Positions 7,511 through 16,332 are shown, numbered from the stretch's first letter. The stretch is 64,000 nucleotides of DNA from Thiorhodovibrio frisius (GCF_033954835.1 NZ_CP121471.1:3280501-3344500); one strand, 5' to 3'. Made by a program: numbers and translations. The notes: generated by a model from the letters alone, not told the origin.

Positions 7511-9718
7511 ATGACCGACGCGCCCGCAGCCTCGTACCACACCAACTCGCCACTCGAGACCCTCGCCGGCCCGGTCGAGCGCGTCACCTTCCACAGCCCC
7601 GAGAGCGGCTTTTGCGTCCTGCGGGTCAAGGTCCGAGGCGAGCGCGAGTTGGTCACCGTCATCGGCAACGCCGCCCAGGTCGCGCCGGGTGAACACATCG
7701 ACGCCCGTGGGCAATGGACGATTGATGCGCGCCATGGGCGCCAGTTCAAGGCCAATGAGTTGCGCGTGGTTCCCCCCGGCACCCGCGAAGGCATCGAGCG
7801 CTATCTTGGTTCCGGGCTGGTCAAGGGCATCGGCCCGCATTTCGCCAAGCGCCTGGTCGACGCGTTCGGCGAAAGTGTCTTCGACATCATCGAACAATCC
7901 CCTGATCGCCTGCGCGAACTGCCCGGCATCGGCAAGAAACGCCAAGAACGGGTCACCCGCGCCTGGAGTGAGCAGAAGGTCATCCGGGAGATCATGGTCT
8001 TCCTCCAATCCCATGGCGTCGGCACCGCGCGGGCGGTGCGCATCTTCAAGACCTACGGCGAAGCCGCCATCGAGCGGGTGCGCGGCAATCCCTACCGGCT
8101 GGCGCTGGATATCCGCGGCATTGGCTTTAAGACCGCCGATCAGCTGGCTGAGCGCTTGGGGATACCCCGCGACTCACCCCTGCGCGCCAGAGCCGGCGTG
8201 CGCCATGTCCTGCAGGAAATCGCCGGCGATGGCCATTGTGCCGCCTGGCGCGAAGCGCTGGCGGAACGCTCGGTCAAGCTGCTGGAGATCGAGGCCGCCG
8301 GTATCGAAGAGGCCATCGACTTGGAACTGTCCGCCGGGCAGTTGGTCGCGGAAACCGTCGAGGAGCGAGCGCTCCTCTTTCTGCCCGCGCTGCACCGCGC
8401 CGAAGCCGGGGTGGCCGAGTCCTTGATCCGCCTGCGCGCGGGCTCGCCACCCTGGGGGATGATCGATATCGCCCGCGCCTTGCCCTGGGTCGAAGCCCAG
8501 ACCGGACTGCGCTTGGCCGACTCGCAGAAACAGGCCGTCAGCCAGGCGGTTACCGGAAAATGCGCCCTGCTGACCGGTGGTCCCGGGGTCGGCAAAACCA
8601 CAGTGGTCAATTCGATCTTGCGAATTCTGCGCGCCAAAGGCGTGAAGGCCACCCTGTGCGCGCCGACCGGACGCGCGGCCAAACGGCTGTCGGAATCCAC
8701 CGGCCAGGAGGCCAAAACGATTCACCGCGTGCTGGAGTTCGATCCCAAGACGCTGGACTTCAAGCACAATGCGGACAATCCGCTGGACACCGATCTGCTG
8801 GTCTGCGATGAGACCTCCATGGTCGATGTCAGTCTAATGCACAAGCTGCTCAGCGCCGTACCCTCCTCGGCCGCAGTACTCTTGGTCGGAGATGTTGACC
8901 AGTTGCCCTCGGTCGGGCCAGGCGCGGTCCTGGCCGATGCCATTGGCTCCGGGGTTTTGCCGACGGTGCGCTTGACAGAGATCTTCCGCCAGGCGCAGAC
9001 CTCGCGGATTATCGTCAATGCCCACCGCATCAATGCGGGGCTGGTTCCCCAGGTCCCCAACCCACCGCCGAGCGACAGCGACTGGTATGTGATTCGCAGC
9101 GAAACCCCTGAGCAGATCCAGGAGCGGCTGGTGAAAACCCTCTGCGAGCGCATTCCCGCGCGCTTCGGGCTGGACCCGATTCGCGATGTCCAGGTACTCA
9201 CCCCCATGAACCGTGGCGGACTGGGTGCGCGGGCGCTGAACGTGCTGCTGCAGCAGCGCCTCAACCCCGGCAGCCAGCCGCGCATCGAGCGCTTCGGCTG
9301 GATCTTCGCCCCAGGCGATAAGGTGATCCAGAACGTCAATAACTATGACAAGGAGGTCTTCAACGGGGACATCGGCCGAATTCTGGCCATCGACACCGAG
9401 GAAAGCGAGGTGCGCATCGCCTTCGATGAGCGCCAGGTGATTTACGAGTTCGGGGAGCTCGATGAGCTGGCGCTGGCCTATGCCACCAGTGTGCATAAGG
9501 CGCAGGGCTCGGAGTATCCGGCGGTGGTCATTCCCCTGGCGACCCAGCATTACATGCTGTTGCAGCGCAATCTGCTCTATACCGGAGTAACGCGTGGCAA
9601 GCGGCTGGTGGTGCTGATTGCGCAGCCGAAGGCGTTGGGCATGGCGGTCAGACAGACCGGCGGGCAGCGGCTGACGCGGTTGCGGCAGCGGTTGGTTGCA
9701 GCGAGCGAGGCGCGTTGA
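7511..9718 (+). CDS. recD2: ATP-dependent DNA helicase RecD2
   Basis: The protein has 735 residues, typical for RecD2 (RecD-like helicases without RecBC). In order: an OB-like N domain (about 15-90), tandem helix-hairpin-helix segments (KGIGPHFAKRL near 100 and LPGIGKKRQ near 134), Walker A GGPGVGKTT near 354, Walker B LLVCDETSMVD near 429, and the C-terminal UvrD_C_2 motif ATSVHKAQGSEYPAVV near 655. RecD2 unwinds DNA 5' to 3' and takes part in repair and replication-fork processing. A SRAP gene follows 10 bases later, suggesting co-transcription. A second copy besides a chromosomal recBCD would be accessory. Confidence in the family is high. Confidence 0.93.
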   Translation: MTDAPAASYHTNSPLETLAGPVERVTFHSPESGFCVLRVKVRGERELVTVIGNAAQVAPGEHIDARGQWTIDARHGRQFKANELRVVPPGTREGIERYLGSGLVKGIGPHFAKRLVDAFGESVFDIIEQSPDRLRELPGIGKKRQERVTRAWSEQKVIREIMVFLQSHGVGTARAVRIFKTYGEAAIERVRGNPYRLALDIRGIGFKTADQLAERLGIPRDSPLRARAGVRHVLQEIAGDGHCAAWREALAERSVKLLEIEAAGIEEAIDLELSAGQLVAETVEERALLFLPALHRAEAGVAESLIRLRAGSPPWGMIDIARALPWVEAQTGLRLADSQKQAVSQAVTGKCALLTGGPGVGKTTVVNSILRILRAKGVKATLCAPTGRAAKRLSESTGQEAKTIHRVLEFDPKTLDFKHNADNPLDTDLLVCDETSMVDVSLMHKLLSAVPSSAAVLLVGDVDQLPSVGPGAVLADAIGSGVLPTVRLTEIFRQAQTSRIIVNAHRINAGLVPQVPNPPPSDSDWYVIRSETPEQIQERLVKTLCERIPARFGLDPIRDVQVLTPMNRGGLGARALNVLLQQRLNPGSQPRIERFGWIFAPGDKVIQNVNNYDKEVFNGDIGRILAIDTEESEVRIAFDERQVIYEFGELDELALAYATSVHKAQGSEYPAVVIPLATQHYMLLQRNLLYTGVTRGKRLVVLIAQPKALGMAVRQTGGQRLTRLRQRLVAASEAR

Positions 9719-9728
9719 GGACAGGCCG

Positions 9729-10445
9729 ATGTGCGGACGTTTCGCGCAATGCTTCGATGTGCAGGCGACGGCGGATTGGTTGGAGGCGGAGCCGCCGGCT
9801 GAGGTGCCATCGGCGCGTTACAACATCGCGCCCGGCAGTCCGATTCTCGCTTGCCGGCTTGGGGCCGATGGTCAACGGGAATTGGCAGCCTTTCACTGGG
9901 GCCTGCTGCCGTCTTGGGCCAAGGACCGCAAACTCGGCTTCAAGAACTTCAACGCCCGCGCCGAGACGGTGGCAGAAAAGCCATCCTTCCGCGCGGCCTT
10001 CAGGCAGCGACGCTGTTTGATTCCGGTCGATGCCTTCTATGAGTGGAAGACATCACCCGGCGGCAAGCAGCCGATCGCCTTTCACCGCCGGGACGAACAG
10101 GTGATGAGCTTCGCCGGCTTATGGGAGCATTGGATCGATCCTGCCTCTGGCGAGACGATCGAGAGCGCGAGCATCATCGTCACCCAAGCCAATGCGCTGA
10201 TCGAGGCGGTACATGATCGCATGCCGGTGATTCTCGATTCCGAGCACTGGGCACCATGGCTCGATCCTGGCAATCAGGATAAAGCGGGGCTGACGGCCTT
10301 GCTCCAGCCCTGTCCAGAGGACTTGCTCCTTGGCTACCCGGTGGATCGCGCTGTGGGCAATCCGCGTTTCGATCGGCCGGATTGCCTGATGCCGAAAGAT
10401 CCGCGTCTCGGCGAGAGAACCCAACCCGCCGCGTCGGCCAGTTGA
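9729..10445 (+). CDS. SRAP/HMCES (YedK) abasic-site processing protein
   Basis: The protein has about 238 residues and begins MCGRF, so that Cys2 becomes N-terminal after Met removal, as needed to crosslink abasic sites in single-stranded DNA. The other family residues are visible: the Asn of YNIAPGSP, the Glu of DAFYEW and the His of HDRMPVIL. The protein forms a thiazolidine link with AP sites and so shields them from nucleases and error-prone bypass. The start ATG is supported by GAGG upstream. It is 10 bases after recD2, so the two probably share a transcript. The last 25 residues are poorly conserved and likely disordered. Confidence 0.93.
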   Translation: MCGRFAQCFDVQATADWLEAEPPAEVPSARYNIAPGSPILACRLGADGQRELAAFHWGLLPSWAKDRKLGFKNFNARAETVAEKPSFRAAFRQRRCLIPVDAFYEWKTSPGGKQPIAFHRRDEQVMSFAGLWEHWIDPASGETIESASIIVTQANALIEAVHDRMPVILDSEHWAPWLDPGNQDKAGLTALLQPCPEDLLLGYPVDRAVGNPRFDRPDCLMPKDPRLGERTQPAASAS

Positions 10446-10742
10446 TGCGCAGCTAACGGCCCTCGCCGGCGCTTTCGCCAAGCAACGCCGCACCAAGATG
10501 CCCGGTCTTGGATCACCTGTCTGCCGACCCGTCGGACATCGGGACTTGACAACCGGCCCGGAGTTTATAAACAGCCCCCGCAGGGACACACGCTCTGCGC
10601 GAAAATGGTTGTTTCAACCACTTACAAGATGATGGAACAGGCTGAAAAAAAAATTAAAAACAGTCACTTACAGACCGAAAAGAATTTGACCAATCGAAAA
10701 CGAGGCGCGCAAGGACAAGGGCTTAGTCGTCATCTGACAAGG

Positions 10743-10777
10743 TTGCCCACAAGGTTATCCACAGGATCGGTGGATAA
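10743..10777. promoter_or_regulatory. Cluster of three DnaA-box-like nonamers
   Basis: TTATCCACA at 10755-10763 is a perfect match to the DnaA consensus TTATNCACA. TTGCCCACA (10743-10751) is on the same strand with two differences. TTATCCACC (10769-10777, opposite strand) has one difference. An A-rich, easily melted stretch lies about 60-100 bases upstream. The arrangement is origin-like, but no replication initiator gene is in the window. Confidence 0.45.
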
Positions 10778-11080
10778 GGGGGTTTTTCAATGTGCCCTCG
10801 GGAGTTTACCCATCCTTGTTCGAGAAAACCTGAGTCTCCACGCCCAAATGAAGCCAGCAGGTCGATGAGCCACTCGTCTCAGCCAGGTCGCTCCCCTTTT
10901 CCCTCAAGCCGACTGGCTGAAGCCTTCGCGGAATGGGCCAAGCGTGGTCCGCTTCGGGGACCAGACCAGTCGGTGATGGCGAAACCACCTCAGCAAAAGC
11001 GCGGGGCGTAGTCCACCGGAGCGGACAGCAGGCTGACAGGAAGCCAGATTGCTGCATCTTCCCTTCCCACGCGAGCCCAA

Positions 11081-11140
11081 CTGGCCATTTCATCTGGCCA
11101 TTTCATCTGGCCAGTTCATCTGGCCAGTTCATCTGGCCAG
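11081..11140. repeat. 13-bp tandem direct repeat, 4.6 copies
   Basis: Two copies of CTGGCCATTTCAT are followed by two of CTGGCCAGTTCAT and a partial CTGGCCAG. Every unit carries the palindrome TGGCCA, so five TGGCCA sites are spaced exactly 13 bases apart. There is no spacer of CRISPR kind. It lies about 155-215 bases upstream of the VIT/vWA gene. Confidence 0.9.
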
Positions 11141-11182
11141 TGCAGCGGTTCTGTGCAATTTCCGGGTTGATCTCGATCACGG

Positions 11183-11215
11183 TTGTATAAAACAGTCGTG
11201 CTGTTTGTTTATGAT
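11183..11215 (+). promoter_or_regulatory. Putative MerR-type promoter and operator of the VIT/vWA operon
   Basis: A TTGTAT (11183) and a TATGAT (11210) are separated by 21 bases, a long spacer as expected of MerR-activated promoters. Within the spacer lies the dyad ACAGTCGTGCTGT (11192-11204). The same ACAG-N5-CTGT pattern sits at the promoter of the second MerR gene (16750-16762). In both cases the dyad ends 5-6 bases before the -10 element. Confidence 0.5.
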
Positions 11216-11294
11216 GTCTTATACTTCAGTCAGCCGCCCCTGATGCGCGACGATTCGCGCCGCGCGCGGGGCGGGACAGCTGCGGAGACTCAGC

Positions 11295-13658
11295 ATGGAT
11301 CAGACTGTTGCACCCCAAACGCCGGTTTTGACTGCCACCGCCATTCGCGGTCAGTTCCTTGGTCTGCTTGGCGAGTTGCGCATCGCCCAGACCTTCGTCA
11401 ATCAAGAGTCGGTCGATATCGAGGCGGTGTTCACCTTCCCCGTCCCGCTCGAAGCGGTCCTACTCGGCGTGAGCGTGCGCATCAATGGCCGTGAGCTTGA
11501 AGGACAGATTCTCGCCAGCCAGGAGGCCGAGGAGGAATACGAAGACGCCATCGCCAGCGGTGACAAGGCGATTCTGCTGCAAAGCGCCGGCCCTGGTCGC
11601 TATACGGTGAATGTCGGGCATCTGCTCCCTGGCGAACGCGCGGAGTTGGAGTATCGCTATGCCCTGCTCGGGGTCTGGAACCAGGACTCTCTGCGCCTGC
11701 TGCTGCCCACCACTCTGGCACCGCGTTATGGCGATCCGCAGCGTGCCGGTCTGGCGCCGCATCAGATCCCGGGTGTTTCGCTGGCGGCAGAGCACCGTTT
11801 CAGCCTGGCACTGGATCTGGGCGGGGCGCTGGCCTCGGCGCGGGTGGAATCGCCCTCGCATGCGATCCAAACGCAACGAGAAGGCGAACGACAGCGGGTG
11901 ACCTTAGCCGCTGATCACTGTGAGGGGACCGCGCCGATGGATCGGGATCTGGTGCTCTTGATTCATGCCGAGGCCGCAGCGCGGGGGCCAGCGGCAGTGG
12001 TCGCACCGGATGGCGAAGGCGCCCTGGCCTGGCTCAGCTTGCAGCCTGATCTTAAGGAGCACGCCGAACCGGCAGCGCGCGATCTGGTGCTGGTCATCGA
12101 CTGCTCCGGGTCCATGGCTGGTGTCAGTATGGAGCAGACGCGCCAGGCGTTGCAGACCATTGTCGAGCGGTTGCTGCCGAGCGACAGGGTCAACCTGATT
12201 GCCTTCGGCTCAAGTCCGGATGCCCTGTTCCCGACCTTGCAGCCGGCCAATCAAGTCACCTTTCAGGCACTGAAGGAGCGCCTGATGCGGCTCGATGCCG
12301 ATCTTGGCGGCACCGAACTAGGCGCTGCGCTACAGGTAGCCTTCAGTCAGGCCGCAGGCGGGGTCACTGTCGAAAGCCGGCCGCTTGATATCTTGTTGAT
12401 CACCGACGGCGATGTCTGGGGTGCCGAGCAACTGATTGCCTCGGCCCGCCAGTCTGGGCATCGGCTGTTCACTGTCGGCGTGGGCGCCTCGGTGGCCGAG
12501 GATCTGGTGCGCGGACTCGCTGAAGCCACCGAGGGCGCGTGTCTTTTGGTGCATCCCAACGAGAGGATGTCGGACCAGATTCTGCGCCATTTCGAGCGCC
12601 TGCGCGCTCCGCGCGCCAGCCTGACACTGGAGTGGCCGCAAGCCCCCCATTGGAGCTGGCCGGATCGTGCCGCAGGGCTCTTTGCCGGCGATACCCTGCA
12701 TCGGCTGGCGGGGTTTGCCGCCCTGCCCGAGGGTGAACTGACGCTGACCACCACCGGCGAGGACGACCGCCAACAGACCCAGTGCTTGCGCCTGGAGGCC
12801 GCGCCCGATTTTCTGCCGGCCGATGTGCTGCCCCGGCTGGCGGCAGCGCGACGACTGGACAGCTTGCCAGAGGCCGAGGCCAAAGCGCTGGCGCTCAAAC
12901 ATCAACTGGTCAGTGCCTACACCCATTTCGTACTGCGCGATGTCGCGAGTGAAAAAGCCTCTGGGTTACCTGAACTGCGCCAGGTGCCGCAGATGCTGGC
13001 AGCAGGCTGGGGTGGACTGGGCGATGTCTGCCAAGCCGCAGCACCCATCATGGAATGCCGGCAAGAGATGCTTTCTGCCCGTGAACCGCTTCCACCGAGC
13101 CTTGCGGAGGCCGAGCATCTGTCGAACGTCCGCTTCAACCTCGGACGGCGGTCAAGCATGGACGGCGACCAACAACCGCGCGAGCAGCGTAAAAAGACGC
13201 GCACGCGTGCGCTGGCAAACCAGGCCCGGGCGCGCTCAAGGGACACTTCGCCACCGCCTGCTAGCGATCCTGATACGGCCGATCTGTTCCCCGACACTGA
13301 GTACTCAGGCAGCACCCTGCCGCTGGCGGACATCGCCGCTGTGCATGACTGGCTGCTGGCACAGGCCGCGCGGCTGGCTGATGACAGCCAGCCCCTGCCC
13401 TCGCTGACGGAGCTATCCGATGCGGGTGTGCCAGAGCACCTGATTGCGGATCTGCGCCAACTGCAGCGCGCCGGCGCCTCCGAGGAGGCTCTGGTCGCGA
13501 CCCTGCTGCACCTGTTCCTGAACCGGCAATCCGGTCTTGGCCTGAGCCGGGAGGCGCAGCGACGCCTGCGTTTCATCTGCCAACGCGAGTTACCCGACGC
13601 ACTGCGCGCGCGCATCGATGAGTGGGTCGCGGCCTGGTGTGCTCAGGAGGTCGCATGA
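11295..13658 (+). CDS. VIT and vWA domain protein
   Basis: The protein has 787 residues. An N-terminal VIT (vault inter-alpha-trypsin) domain occupies about residues 8-135, with ASQEAEEEYEDAIASGDKA in the typical place. A vWA domain follows at about 262-435, with an intact metal-binding motif DCSGSMAG and the later MIDAS residues (GGTELGAAL, LLITDGDVWG). The C-terminal third is low in recognisable domains. It contains a basic patch (QQPREQRKKTRTRA) and an acidic/Pro-rich linker. No signal peptide or membrane segment is seen, so it is likely cytosolic and mediates protein contacts. Its stop overlaps the MerR start by ATGA, so the two are coupled. Confidence 0.88.
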   Translation: MDQTVAPQTPVLTATAIRGQFLGLLGELRIAQTFVNQESVDIEAVFTFPVPLEAVLLGVSVRINGRELEGQILASQEAEEEYEDAIASGDKAILLQSAGPGRYTVNVGHLLPGERAELEYRYALLGVWNQDSLRLLLPTTLAPRYGDPQRAGLAPHQIPGVSLAAEHRFSLALDLGGALASARVESPSHAIQTQREGERQRVTLAADHCEGTAPMDRDLVLLIHAEAAARGPAAVVAPDGEGALAWLSLQPDLKEHAEPAARDLVLVIDCSGSMAGVSMEQTRQALQTIVERLLPSDRVNLIAFGSSPDALFPTLQPANQVTFQALKERLMRLDADLGGTELGAALQVAFSQAAGGVTVESRPLDILLITDGDVWGAEQLIASARQSGHRLFTVGVGASVAEDLVRGLAEATEGACLLVHPNERMSDQILRHFERLRAPRASLTLEWPQAPHWSWPDRAAGLFAGDTLHRLAGFAALPEGELTLTTTGEDDRQQTQCLRLEAAPDFLPADVLPRLAAARRLDSLPEAEAKALALKHQLVSAYTHFVLRDVASEKASGLPELRQVPQMLAAGWGGLGDVCQAAAPIMECRQEMLSAREPLPPSLAEAEHLSNVRFNLGRRSSMDGDQQPREQRKKTRTRALANQARARSRDTSPPPASDPDTADLFPDTEYSGSTLPLADIAAVHDWLLAQAARLADDSQPLPSLTELSDAGVPEHLIADLRQLQRAGASEEALVATLLHLFLNRQSGLGLSREAQRRLRFICQRELPDALRARIDEWVAAWCAQEVA

Positions 13659-14125
13659 GCATGCGTGCAGATCACCCTCAGGACGATGCCCGCGACCCGT
13701 CTGACGACCATCCCGACCTGGAGACGCCCACCTTCGGCATTGATGAGTTTTGTAGCCTCAGCGGCGTGGCACGCCGCACCGTGCGCTTTTATACCCAGAA
13801 AGGGCTGCTGGAACCGCCCGAGGGCGCCAAGCGCGGGTCCTACTACACCCGCCGGCATCTGGAGCAGTTGCTGCTGATCCGCAAGTGGGCTGATGCCGGG
13901 GTGTCGCTGGAGCGTATCGGGCGACTGCTGCGCGGGGATGCCGAGCCCCTGCCCTTTCAGCCCGCGCCGGGCACCGTGGAGGTCTGGAGCCGGGTCACCC
14001 TGCGCCCGGGGCTGGAGCTGCACATCGAGCCCGGCCGGCTGGGACTGGATGCCGAGCAGGTGCGGGGGCTAATTACGCAGTTGAGCGCAGTGGTGGAGGG
14101 GCTGGGCCATGACGGCACCGACTGA
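13655..14125 (+). CDS. MerR-family regulator, first copy
   Basis: The protein has 156 residues. An acidic, probably disordered stretch of about 25 residues is followed by a MerR-type winged helix (FGIDEFCSLSGVARRTVRFY), with the wing around KRGSYYTRRHLEQ. There is no long dimerisation coiled coil and no metal-binding Cys cluster. Instead the C terminus carries RVTLRPGLELHIEP, which matches RITLHPDIELHVRRPL in the second MerR protein of the window. I read this shared tail as a family-specific sensing or partner domain, possibly contacting the cognate vWA protein. AGGAGG precedes the ATG. It overlaps the vWA gene by 4 bases and the radical SAM gene by 17. Confidence 0.85.
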   Translation: MSMRADHPQDDARDPSDDHPDLETPTFGIDEFCSLSGVARRTVRFYTQKGLLEPPEGAKRGSYYTRRHLEQLLLIRKWADAGVSLERIGRLLRGDAEPLPFQPAPGTVEVWSRVTLRPGLELHIEPGRLGLDAEQVRGLITQLSAVVEGLGHDGTD

Positions 14126-15149
14126 ACGGTCCGGCCTGCAGGTCAATCGCCGATCGACATCTCGGGCCAAACCACGGCTCCGCCGGCCCAGTCTGCGCTT
14201 TGTCGAGGCGATTAATTTCGAGCTGACCTACGACTGCCCGCTGGCTTGTCGCCATTGCCTGCAGGCCGATCTGCGCCGCGCAGGCCATACCGGCTGGGCG
14301 AAGCCGGCGCCGATCATTGCAGCCATCCAGGATGCTGTCGCCTTGGGGCTGATCAAGACCGGCGTAAACTTTACCGGCGGGGAAATCCTGCGCCCCGGGA
14401 GTCCGTTGCCGCCTTTGCTGGAAGCGACTCAATCATTGGGCGTGCCGGTGCGGGTCAATACCAACGGCTGGTGGGGACTCGCCCGTCATCTCGAGATCGG
14501 CGAGCACCGGTTCCGCGATGCAACCGCCGTGCTGGACTGGTTGGCCGACTCCGGCGTGAGCCTGCTTGCCTTCAGTTGGGATCGGCGTTTTGACCAATAC
14601 CCTGAGCTCAAACGCAGCCTGCTGCACATCATCGGCCTGTGCGAGCAGCGCCATCAGCCCTACCAGGTCATCATCACTGGCGAAACGCCCGAGGAGCAGG
14701 CGGCGCTGGAGCGGGATCTGCTTGAGCAAACCCTGAAACCTCTGCACCTCGCCGAGCCCGTCGTGATGGATCTGATCGATATCGGGGCGGCGCGCTGCGC
14801 TGACGGTCAGGCCCAGGACATGCCAATCGCTGAACGGCTCGCGCAAACGCCCTGCGCCGGGCGCGGTTTCTACCGACCGAGCCTGCTGCATGTGGCTCCC
14901 AATGGCCAGGTGCGCTCCTGCCTCTATGCGCCGGGCGCAGGCTGGCTCGGATCGCTGCAGCACGAGTCGCTCGAGACCATCGTTCGGCAGTTTGCGGATA
15001 ACCGGGTTGTCCGCGCGTTTGCCGAAGGAAGGCCTGAGCGGTTATTGGAGCCCCATGGTTCCGAGGCGCGCGAAACGGTCAACCGGCACCAGCATCCTTG
15101 CGCGCTGGCGGCAGGGCTGGCTTGGTTGGCCGACCGCACGTGTGATTAG
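14109..15149 (+). CDS. Radical SAM protein with SPASM-like C terminus
   Basis: The protein has 346 residues. The 4Fe-4S/SAM motif CPLACRHC (Cys43, 47, 50) follows INFELTYD. A glycine-rich GVNFTGGEIL and the strand VRVNTNGWWG fit a radical SAM barrel. Towards the C terminus TPCAGRG, VAPNGQVRSCLY and HPCALAAG supply further Cys residues, consistent with a SPASM/Twitch-like auxiliary cluster of the kind found in peptide- or protein-modifying enzymes. The substrate is unknown. Since the gene overlaps the MerR gene by 17 bases and follows the vWA gene, a protein of the module could be its target; that is inference. Confidence 0.85.
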   Translation: MTAPTERSGLQVNRRSTSRAKPRLRRPSLRFVEAINFELTYDCPLACRHCLQADLRRAGHTGWAKPAPIIAAIQDAVALGLIKTGVNFTGGEILRPGSPLPPLLEATQSLGVPVRVNTNGWWGLARHLEIGEHRFRDATAVLDWLADSGVSLLAFSWDRRFDQYPELKRSLLHIIGLCEQRHQPYQVIITGETPEEQAALERDLLEQTLKPLHLAEPVVMDLIDIGAARCADGQAQDMPIAERLAQTPCAGRGFYRPSLLHVAPNGQVRSCLYAPGAGWLGSLQHESLETIVRQFADNRVVRAFAEGRPERLLEPHGSEARETVNRHQHPCALAAGLAWLADRTCD

Positions 15150-15195
15150 CCTGCAACATCCTTCCACCACTAACACAAAAGGCCTGAAAAACCCC

Positions 15196-15828
15196 ATGCA
15201 CATTCCAACCTCAACACCCGTCCCCCGGCCTGCGGACTGGGCACGCATTCATGGCGCATTGCTAGAACGCTGGCGGCTGATGGACGATCCCAAGCCGCCA
15301 GTTCCGCCGAAACCGCTGATTCTTGCGGGCGCAGCATTTTCCAGCGCATGGCAGGTACGTCTTAGTTGGACCTCCTTGGTTGAGTGGGCGAACACCCATG
15401 GGTTCGGCCAAACCCTTGCTGATCGCTTGCCGCCTCCTCCCGATTGCGATGTGGCAGAGCGGATTTCAGGAATCGGCGCGGACGGCAGCATCTGGTGGCA
15501 AGAGCAGGGTGAACAGGATCACCCACCCGCCAGAAAGCCCTCCCGCGATGAGGTTTGCCGGACGCTGGAAAGGCTCGCAACGCATTGGCCCCGCATTGTC
15601 GGCGAAGACCTTGCTCGCCGATGCAAACCGCGTGGCTTTTACGGGCGCAAACGCCGGCGACTCGCCGTAGTGGCTGATCCGACGTATCGCCCGCCCTGGG
15701 GAGATTGGTCGTCTGCTGGAAAGAACCCACGGGCATTTACGACGTTTCGTGCGGCCATCAATGCGGCGATTGAGCCGATGGGAGTCGATGAGGTGAGCTT
15801 CCATACCGCCATGTGGCAGGATGGGTGA
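15196..15828 (+). CDS. Hypothetical protein of the vWA-MerR-radical SAM module
   Basis: About 210 residues, no family recognised. The sequence is rich in Trp (10 or more) and has a basic stretch RRCKPRGFYGRKRRRLAV near residue 150, followed by an aromatic Pro-rich segment and FTTFRAAINAAIEPMG. There is no signal peptide, membrane segment or Cys cluster. It starts 46 bases after the radical SAM stop and probably belongs to the same transcript. The ribosome site is weak (AAAGG 14 bases upstream of ATG), so the start is uncertain. The frame is open further upstream within the radical SAM gene, but that part has no protein-like character. Confidence 0.6.
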   Translation: MHIPTSTPVPRPADWARIHGALLERWRLMDDPKPPVPPKPLILAGAAFSSAWQVRLSWTSLVEWANTHGFGQTLADRLPPPPDCDVAERISGIGADGSIWWQEQGEQDHPPARKPSRDEVCRTLERLATHWPRIVGEDLARRCKPRGFYGRKRRRLAVVADPTYRPPWGDWSSAGKNPRAFTTFRAAINAAIEPMGVDEVSFHTAMWQDG

Positions 15829-15855
15829 TCTCACGAACATCTCTGAATCTTCGCC

Positions 15856-16188
15856 ATGCCGAAATCAGCACAAGCCTTCCCCGCCAAGATATTCGCAGCC
15901 ACGCTGGGAATCTTTCTGACAATCGCAACCAGCCTGAGCCATGCAATGGAGCCGCTGGCCAAACAAGGCGCCTGCCCAAGCGGCTATCGCACCCAAGGTG
16001 ACTATTGTGTGCCGGGCTCTGCTGCGCGCGGTGCGATGCCAAAATCTGGCAGCTGTCCTGCCGGGTATTAAACCAGCGGCGAGTATTGCGTGGCCGGCAA
16101 GAATGCCAAGTCGGCCATTGAGAAGGTAGGTTCGAGCTGCCCGGCCGGTTGGTACACCAGCGGAAATTATTGCCTGCGCTCGCGTTGA
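15856..16188 (+). pseudogene. Small secreted Cys-repeat protein interrupted by an in-frame stop
   Basis: The first part (15856-16071) encodes a basic N terminus and a hydrophobic signal segment (IFAATLGIFLTIATSLSHA), then repeats of the pattern CP-x-GY-x(4-5)-G-x-YC. At 16069 a TAA falls exactly where the pattern asks for Tyr (CPAGY-stop-TSGEYC). The frame then goes on as TSGEYCVAGKN and CPAGWYTSGNYCLRSR to a second stop at 16186. So three repeats are readable across the stop, and a single TAC/TAT to TAA change explains it. The shortened protein could still be secreted. It could be a pseudogene, a read-through product or a sequence error. Confidence 0.6.
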
Positions 16189-16332
16189 AGCCGCCTCGGC
16201 CGGACTGAAAACAACGTGACGCGAGCGACAGAGGTGATGAAACGGACCCGAGTGCGTTGCGCTTGGCGTCTCCAAGAGTGAATATTTAACCCCGCCTGCT
16301 GGGCTTCGATGTTCTTTGGAGCAGCATGAACC

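Larger units (their letters stand above)
10446..11182. other. Non-coding region with DnaA-box-like sites and tandem repeats
   Basis: No open frame here has a recognisable product. The stretch holds an A-rich segment (about 10640-10690), three DnaA-box-like nonamers (10743-10777) and a 13-bp tandem repeat (11081-11140). A TTGACA at 10546 has a TATAAA at 10566, but the spacer is only 14 bases. Short frames across the tandem repeat are products of its regular spacing. Confidence 0.5.

Noticed and set aside
10546-10571. Promoter TTGACA/TATAAA
   Set aside because: The spacer is only 14 bases and no gene follows in a sensible distance; kept only as a remark on the gap.
11081-11140. CRISPR array
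   Set aside because: The repeats are head-to-tail with no spacers and the unit is 13 bases; no cas genes are present.
11049-11243. Frames with repeated FHLA/SSGQFIWP peptides
   Set aside because: Products of the 13-bp DNA tandem repeat; no start site or family support.
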